Shown here piece by piece: positions 24,921 through 29,388 of a stretch of DNA of 29,388 nucleotides. Numbering within the stretch: position 1 is the stretch's first letter; every line of letters begins with the position of its first letter. Position numbers and translations under genes: made by a program. The notes beneath the pieces are model-generated. The model was given only the letters and a program-made list of their open reading frames with translations. It searched no databases and was not told the DNA's origin. The DNA is from Candidatus Pelagibacter sp. (lineage in GTDB: Bacteria > Pseudomonadota > Alphaproteobacteria > Pelagibacterales > Pelagibacteraceae), in assembly GCA_028226735.1 (NCBI GenBank), contig JAOIYV010000010.1, forward strand, positions 1 to 29,388, in the 5' to 3' direction.

Positions 24921-25978
24921 TTCGTTTTTATTGAAAACTGAATTCCAAACCATCTCCATAGACCATTATCATTTAAAGAACAATTAATTCTCCCTCGTCT
25001 AAAAATAAATTTTTCCCGGAAATCTATTTTCAAAATATTTTTATTAAAAAAAACATTAGATTTTTCCCATTTATTACCCTCATCAGAGAAACAATTAATT
25101 TCACTTAAATTATTTTGGTTTTTAAAAAACTCAACTGAAAAATCAGGTGGATTATTAATACTTGTTAAATATTTTTCATTTGGCAACAATTGTTTAAATT
25201 CAAGAGGATAAAGATTAACTAAAAATTTAAATCTTTTTAAATCTCCATATTTTTCGTTAATAGGAAATCTCGGCAATTCATATCGATCTTTATTAACATC
25301 AATTACACCAGAGTGTTGACCAAAAGAAAATTTGAAATTCTTAGAAATATATTCTTTTATAAACGAACTATACTCTCCAAATGGATAAGAAAAAAATATA
25401 GGGTTATATCCAAGTTTTTTAATAAATATCTTACTTGCAGTATCGATATCTTTGACAAAATCTTTTTTTTCAAAATTAACTAAATAGTCGTGGGAATGAG
25501 AATGATTACCTATGTAAGCACTGGTTTCTTTTTCTAGTTCTTTAATTTGATCCCATGTCATATATCCATTTTTACCAACAGCTTCTGTAGAAACAAAAAG
25601 AATAAATGGAATTTTTTCTTTTTTTAAAAATGGCCAAGCATTCTCATAAAATGAAGTAAAAGCATCATCTATTGTAATCAGAATTTTTTTTTCTTTTTTT
25701 TTTAAGTCAAAATTATTTTCTAATTCTCCAGGGTTATAAAAACTATAATTTAATTCTTTAATTATTCTCATCTGTTCTTTAAAAACACTCATTTTTATAT
25801 TTGTTGAGGGATATTTTGATTCATCAAATCTGTGGTATATAAGTGCAAGTATACCCATATCATCAGAATAATATTTGATATTATTTTCTTCTGCTCTAGA
25901 ATTAATCATAAATATTAAAAATATTATGAATAGTTTAATTGTAGATGCGGCTAGAGATAAAATTTTTTTAACACACAT
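24917..25978 (-). CDS. Polysaccharide deacetylase (NodB-homology) family protein
   Basis: Exported 353-residue protein with a probable signal peptide (MCVKKILSLAASTIKLFIIFLIFMINSRA). The NodB-type domain shows the metal-binding acidic pair in ILITIDDAFTS (D104-D105), the paired histidines in NHSHSHDYL (H159 and H163) and the FFSYPFGEYS motif. It should deacetylate an N-acetyl or O-acetyl polysaccharide or peptidoglycan in the envelope. Some 100 residues after the catalytic domain carry no motif I recognise. The ATG at 25978 is the only start that gives a full leader, which puts the first 53 bases of the gene opposite the start of tsaB. Confidence 0.85.
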   Translation of the reverse strand: MCVKKILSLAASTIKLFIIFLIFMINSRAEENNIKYYSDDMGILALIYHRFDESKYPSTNIKMSVFKEQMRIIKELNYSFYNPGELENNFDLKKKEKKILITIDDAFTSFYENAWPFLKKEKIPFILFVSTEAVGKNGYMTWDQIKELEKETSAYIGNHSHSHDYLVNFEKKDFVKDIDTASKIFIKKLGYNPIFFSYPFGEYSSFIKEYISKNFKFSFGQHSGVIDVNKDRYELPRFPINEKYGDLKRFKFLVNLYPLEFKQLLPNEKYLTSINNPPDFSVEFFKNQNNLSEINCFSDEGNKWEKSNVFFNKNILKIDFREKFIFRRGRINCSLNDNGLWRWFGIQFSIKTN

Positions 25979-26312
25979 GATAGATAAAAATATTTATACT
26001 TGTAGCCACGAAAATAGCAAAATTAATTTTGAAAAAATGATAATTTTAATTAATAATTTTTTAAAAAATAACAAAAGTTCAATAAATAAAATAGAGACTA
26101 TTTATGTAAATAGAGGTCCAGGCAGTTTTGCTGGAATAAGAAATTCGCTTGCAATTATTAAGGCACTATATTTAACAAAGAATATTGATTATTATTGTTT
26201 TAGTATTGCTGATTTTGCTGGTCTAAATGAATTAAAGTATGAAGATGTGCCAAATTTATGCGAAAAATTTAAAATTAAAAAGAATTTGATTAATCCTATT
26301 TATTTAAGTTAA
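25926..26312 (+). CDS. tsaB: TsaB (tRNA t6A biosynthesis), unusually short
   Basis: Partner protein of TsaD in making N6-threonylcarbamoyladenosine at position 37 of ANN-decoding tRNAs. The N-terminal ASKHA fold is clear: NSLIVDAARDKIFLT and YVNRGPGSFAGIRNSLAIIKAL. I start at the ATG at 25926 because it gives the standard N-terminus; the in-frame ATG at 25875 adds 17 residues lying antisense to the deacetylase. At 128 residues it is far shorter than the usual 210-240, yet it ends INPIYLS, resembling the P-x-YLR end of normal TsaB. The missing part is therefore mostly internal. rimI, usually next, is absent, and fur starts eight bases later. Confidence 0.85.
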   Translation: MNSLIVDAARDKIFLTHMIDKNIYTCSHENSKINFEKMIILINNFLKNNKSSINKIETIYVNRGPGSFAGIRNSLAIIKALYLTKNIDYYCFSIADFAGLNELKYEDVPNLCEKFKIKKNLINPIYLS

Positions 26313-26320
26313 AATTAGAT

Positions 26321-26731
26321 ATGTCAAAAAATATTGAACAGAAGTGTCTAGATAAAGGTGTTAAGCTAACGGACCAAAGAAAAATCATCGCCAAGATTAT
26401 GTCACAGTCTAACGATCATCCAGACGTTGATGAGCTTTATAATAGAGTTTCAAAACTTGATTCAAAAATAAGTATCGCTACAGTTTATAGAACGGTAAAA
26501 CTTTTTGAAGAGTCTGGTATTTTAACTAAACACGAATTTAAAGGAGGGAAGGCAAGGTACGAAGAGTTAAATGAAGGACACCACGATCATTTAATAGATA
26601 TAAAATCTGGAGAAATTATAGAATTTGTAGATGATGATATTGAAAAATTACAAGAAAAAATCGCAGACAAATATGGTTATCGATTAGTAGATCATAAACT
26701 AGAACTGTATGGGGTTAAAAAGAAACCCTGA
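26321..26731 (+). CDS. fur: Fur/Mur-family metal-responsive regulator
   Basis: Dimeric metal-dependent repressor, 136 residues. The winged helix contains KLTDQRKIIAKIM and the recognition helix SIATVYRTVKLFEESGI. The metal-binding region has HHDH at residues 87-90 followed by LIDIKSGEIIEF. Enterobacterial Fur has CxxC in this place, and its absence here is typical of the alphaproteobacterial Fur/Mur group, some of which sense manganese rather than iron. The C-terminal YRLVDHKLELYGV is characteristic of the group. It sits between tsaB and miaB as in many alphaproteobacteria. I cannot tell iron from manganese specificity. Confidence 0.92.
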   Translation: MSKNIEQKCLDKGVKLTDQRKIIAKIMSQSNDHPDVDELYNRVSKLDSKISIATVYRTVKLFEESGILTKHEFKGGKARYEELNEGHHDHLIDIKSGEIIEFVDDDIEKLQEKIADKYGYRLVDHKLELYGVKKKP

Positions 26732-26735
26732 AGAA

Positions 26736-28076
26736 ATGCAAAAAAAAATATTTATTAAAACTTTTGGATGTCAAATGAACGAATACGACTCAAATCGTAT
26801 ATTTGATACAGTTAAAAAAATTGGTTTTGAAAAAACTGATAATTACGATCAAGCTGATTGTTATCTTTTGAATACATGCCATATTAGGGATAAGGCTAAA
26901 GAAAAAGTGTATCATGAAATAGGAAGAGTTAAAAAAATTTTTAGATCAAAAAAAAAACCAATTGTAATTATAGCAGGATGTGTGGCTCAAGCAGAAAATC
27001 AAGAAATGCTAAAAAGAGAACCATATATTGATATAGTCATTGGCCCACAGTCATATCATAAAATTAATGATACCATATTAAGTCACTTAAAAAATTCGAA
27101 GAAAGAGGAAGAAACTGAATTTGATAGTATTTCAAAATTTAACTATCTAAGTAAGATTAAAAATAAAGATAGCAATGTGTCTTCATTTTTAACAATTCAG
27201 GAAGGTTGTGACAAGTTTTGTCATTTTTGCGTAGTTCCATACACAAGAGGACCAGAGTATTCGAGACCTTTTGAACAAATTATAAGTGAAGCCAAAGAAT
27301 TAATTGAAAGCGGTGCTAAAGAAATTATTCTTTTAGGACAAAATGTGAATGCATATAGTTATTATAAAAAAAATAAAGAATTAAGATTGTCTGATTTATT
27401 GAGAGAATTAGAAGGTTTTAATCGATTAGAAAGAATTCGCTATACAACTTCTCACCCAAAAGACATGACAGATGACTTAATAAATATTTATAAAAGCTCA
27501 AATAAATTGATGCCACTGGTCCATTTGCCCGTACAGAGTGGGTCAAATAGAATTTTAGAATTAATGAATAGAAAACACACCATAGAAGAGTATTTAACGA
27601 TTTATGAAAAATTAAAAAAAATTAATAAGAATGTAAAATTTTCAAGTGATTTTATTATTGGTTATCCTGGAGAAAATGACAGTGATTTTAAAGATACAAT
27701 GAAATTAATTGAAAAAATTGATTTTATTAATTCTTATTCATTTATTTTTAGTCCAAGACCAGGCACTGTTGCTGCTGAGCTTGATTTAGTTGATAAAGAT
27801 AAATCAAAAGAAAGACTCAGTATAATTCAAAAAAAACTATTTGAGAATCAATTAAAAAAAAATAAATCTTTAGAAACAAGTATAGTAAATGTTTTAGTAG
27901 AAAATCAAATGAAAGACGGAATAAAATTGTTTGGAAGAACAGAATTAATGACCTCAGTAATTTTTGAAGGCGGTAAAGAAAATATTGGAAAAATAGTACA
28001 AGTTGAAATAACAAACAGTAATCAAAACAGTTTATTTGGAAAAATAAAAGAAAAATTTAGTAGAAAGGTCGCTTAA
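26736..28076 (+). CDS. miaB: tRNA-2-methylthio-N6-dimethylallyladenosine synthase
   Basis: Radical-SAM methylthiotransferase that modifies A37 of tRNAs reading UNN codons. The N-terminal UPF0004 domain begins KIFIKTFGCQMNEYDS, with further Cys in LNTCHIRDKAKEK and IAGCVAQAE for the auxiliary cluster. The radical-SAM CxxxCxxC is EGCDKFCHFCVVPYTRG, and the C-terminus is a TRAM domain (about the last 65 residues). I start at the ATG at 26736 because it gives the canonical MQKKIFIKTFGCQMN; an ATG at 26709 inside fur would add nine residues. About 446 residues, normal length. Confidence 0.97.
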   Translation: MQKKIFIKTFGCQMNEYDSNRIFDTVKKIGFEKTDNYDQADCYLLNTCHIRDKAKEKVYHEIGRVKKIFRSKKKPIVIIAGCVAQAENQEMLKREPYIDIVIGPQSYHKINDTILSHLKNSKKEEETEFDSISKFNYLSKIKNKDSNVSSFLTIQEGCDKFCHFCVVPYTRGPEYSRPFEQIISEAKELIESGAKEIILLGQNVNAYSYYKKNKELRLSDLLRELEGFNRLERIRYTTSHPKDMTDDLINIYKSSNKLMPLVHLPVQSGSNRILELMNRKHTIEEYLTIYEKLKKINKNVKFSSDFIIGYPGENDSDFKDTMKLIEKIDFINSYSFIFSPRPGTVAAELDLVDKDKSKERLSIIQKKLFENQLKKNKSLETSIVNVLVENQMKDGIKLFGRTELMTSVIFEGGKENIGKIVQVEITNSNQNSLFGKIKEKFSRKVA

Positions 28077-28080
28077 AAAA

Positions 28081-29082
28081 TTGAACAATATAATTTCTAA
28101 AAAAATTAATACTTCACTAAAGTTTGTTTATTCTGATAATAATTCTCTTAGTGTTATATTTCATGATAACGATTTATTAATGGGCGTTGTTGGTGAATTC
28201 AATAAAAATTTAAAAGAGTTAGAAAAAATAACAAATACAAATCTTTATTCGAGAGGCAACTCTATACTAATAAAATCAACGCCAGAACAAAATGAAATTA
28301 CAAAAAATGCTATTCAATTTTTAGCTAATCAATTTATTAATAATGGCAGTATTGAAAAAAAAGATATAATCTCATCAATTGATAAATTTATGATTAAAGA
28401 AAAAGTTAAAAATCAAAATATTTCTGACATAATAAAAACACCAAAAAAATCAGTTATACCAAGATCTGAAAGGCAAAAAAAATATGTTAGGGCTTTGAGA
28501 GAGAGCGATATCACAATATCAGCTGGCCCAGCTGGTACGGGTAAGACATTTTTAGCTGTAGCTGTTGCCTTAACAATGTTGCTTGATAAAAAGATTGAAA
28601 GAATTATTTTATCGAGACCTGCAGTAGAAGCTGGAGAAAGATTAGGTTTTTTACCTGGGGACATGAAGGAAAAAGTAGATCCTTATTTAAGACCTTTATA
28701 CGACTCACTTTATGACCTTTTTGATTTTGAAAAAATTCAAAGAATGATTGAAATTGGTGATATCGAAATAGCACCTTTAGCATTTATGAGGGGTAGAACT
28801 TTAAAAAATTCATTTGCAATTTTAGACGAGGCTCAAAATGCAACAGACACACAAATTAAGATGTTTTTGACACGTATTGGAGAAAACTCAAAAATAGTAA
28901 TAAATGGAGACCCTTCACAAATAGATTTACCACATAAAAATATGTCTGGGCTTAATAGGTCAAAAGAGTTATTGGGTCATTTAGATGAAATTTCAGTTAT
29001 AGATTTTAATCATTCAGACGTAGTGAGACATCCTTTGGTTTCTAAGATTGTAAAAGCATATTCAGAAAAAGAAAATGATTAA
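28081..29082 (+). CDS. PhoH-like ATPase
   Basis: YbeZ/PhoH-family ATPase of 333 residues that begins with TTG four bases after the miaB stop. The N-terminal ~115 residues include a KH-like region. The ATPase core has Walker A GPAGTGKT at 149-156, IILSRPAVEAGERLGFLPGD and Walker B FAILDEAQNAT, followed by FLTRIGENSKIVINGDPSQIDLP. Family members are linked with RNA metabolism and work alongside the YbeY nuclease; the ybeY start overlaps its last eight bases, which supports that pairing here. Confidence 0.95.
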   Translation: MNNIISKKINTSLKFVYSDNNSLSVIFHDNDLLMGVVGEFNKNLKELEKITNTNLYSRGNSILIKSTPEQNEITKNAIQFLANQFINNGSIEKKDIISSIDKFMIKEKVKNQNISDIIKTPKKSVIPRSERQKKYVRALRESDITISAGPAGTGKTFLAVAVALTMLLDKKIERIILSRPAVEAGERLGFLPGDMKEKVDPYLRPLYDSLYDLFDFEKIQRMIEIGDIEIAPLAFMRGRTLKNSFAILDEAQNATDTQIKMFLTRIGENSKIVINGDPSQIDLPHKNMSGLNRSKELLGHLDEISVIDFNHSDVVRHPLVSKIVKAYSEKEND

Positions 29083-29388
29083 TGTTGATGTAGTTTCTGA
29101 AAGTAATCTTTGGGAAAAAAAAATTAAAAAAAAAAATTATTTCTTTAATTCAGTAGTAGATTTATTTCCTAAAAAATATAGATTTATCCGAAAGAGAGTA
29201 TGTTTAACACTTCTGCTTTCAAATAATAAAAATATTAAAAAATTAAATAAAAAATTTAGAAATAAAAATAAATCCACAGATGTTCTATCTTTTCCTTCTG
29301 AAACAAAGATAAATTTAAAAAAATCATCTTATCTAGGAGATATAGTTATTAGCTACGAATTTATGAATAAACCAAAAACTTTAAATAA
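29075..29388 (+). CDS. ybeY: Endoribonuclease YbeY (3' end outside window)
   Basis: First 104 codons of YbeY, the metal-dependent RNase needed for 16S rRNA 3'-end maturation and ribosome quality control. The recognisable block is LLSNNKNIKKLNKKFRNKNK, then STDVLSFPS and SYLGDIVIS. The zinc-binding HGxLHxxGyDH motif would lie beyond the right edge and cannot be checked. The ATG at 29075 overlaps the PhoH-like gene's end by eight bases (ATGATTAA), giving translational coupling. The N-terminal half is very lysine-rich compared with typical members, in line with the base composition. Confidence 0.93.
   Translation, partial: MINVDVVSESNLWEKKIKKKNYFFNSVVDLFPKKYRFIRKRVCLTLLLSNNKNIKKLNKKFRNKNKSTDVLSFPSETKINLKKSSYLGDIVISYEFMNKPKTLN

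Noticed and set aside
25875..25925. N-terminal extension of tsaB
   Set aside because: The added 17 residues are not part of the family N-terminus and lie opposite the deacetylase leader.
1..29388. CRISPR array, insertion sequence, prophage, tRNA or rRNA genes
   Set aside because: No regularly spaced repeats, transposase or integrase motifs, tRNA cloverleaf or rRNA-like conserved stretch was seen in either strand.

Overview
This window reads as a chromosomal piece of a SAR11-type alphaproteobacterium (Pelagibacterales). The DNA is strongly A+T-rich with many homopolymer runs. Genes are packed with overlaps or tiny gaps, and no gene-free stretch exceeds about 190 bases. Gene order follows alphaproteobacterial blocks: DUF3576-leuS-lptE, dnaK-dnaJ-dapB, murJ-trpS-nfu, and tsaB-fur-miaB-phoH-ybeY. 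I see no rRNA, tRNA, insertion sequence, prophage or CRISPR array. Species-level assignment is inference.

Layout. 1-3642 (minus): a DUF3576 lipoprotein, leuS and the start of lptE. 3643-4915 (plus): a strongly expressed porin, with an 18-bp perfect palindrome upstream and a clear hairpin terminator. 4914-7053 (minus): a TPR-sulfotransferase and a divergent ThiE/TenI-like protein. 7048-8888: yggS (plus), an L,D-transpeptidase-like gene (minus), an orphan winged-helix regulator (plus), and a 36-codon ORF that I read as ArfA, the alternative ribosome rescue factor. 8881-15072 (minus): grpE, dnaK, dnaJ, dapB, nth and an adenosine-kinase-like gene. 15109-18313: rdgB, an LpoA-like periplasmic protein, rsmI and a DolP-like BON lipoprotein; the last three resemble the E. 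coli yraL-yraM-yraP cluster. 18310-20598 (minus): a malic enzyme fused to a phosphotransacetylase-like domain. 20649-24920 (plus): murJ, trpS, nfu and a Bax-type glucosaminidase. 24917-25978 (minus): a polysaccharide deacetylase. 25926-29388 (plus): a very short tsaB, a Fur/Mur regulator, miaB, phoH and the start of ybeY.

Themes. Cell-envelope work recurs: LptE, porin, L,D-transpeptidase, LpoA-like, DolP, MurJ, Bax and deacetylase. So does translation and protein quality control: LeuS, TrpS, TsaB, MiaB, RsmI, YbeY, ArfA, DnaK-DnaJ-GrpE. Compaction is extreme. Five of the six convergent gene pairs overlap at their stops, three of them through the same TTAA. Two divergent pairs overlap at their starts. 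Several genes usual in these neighbourhoods (rimI, yraN, hrcA) are absent.

The most interesting items are the ArfA-like mini-gene, the internally shortened TsaB, the palindrome between the porin and the DUF3576-leuS operon, and the coding palindrome at the rdgB/LpoA-like junction.
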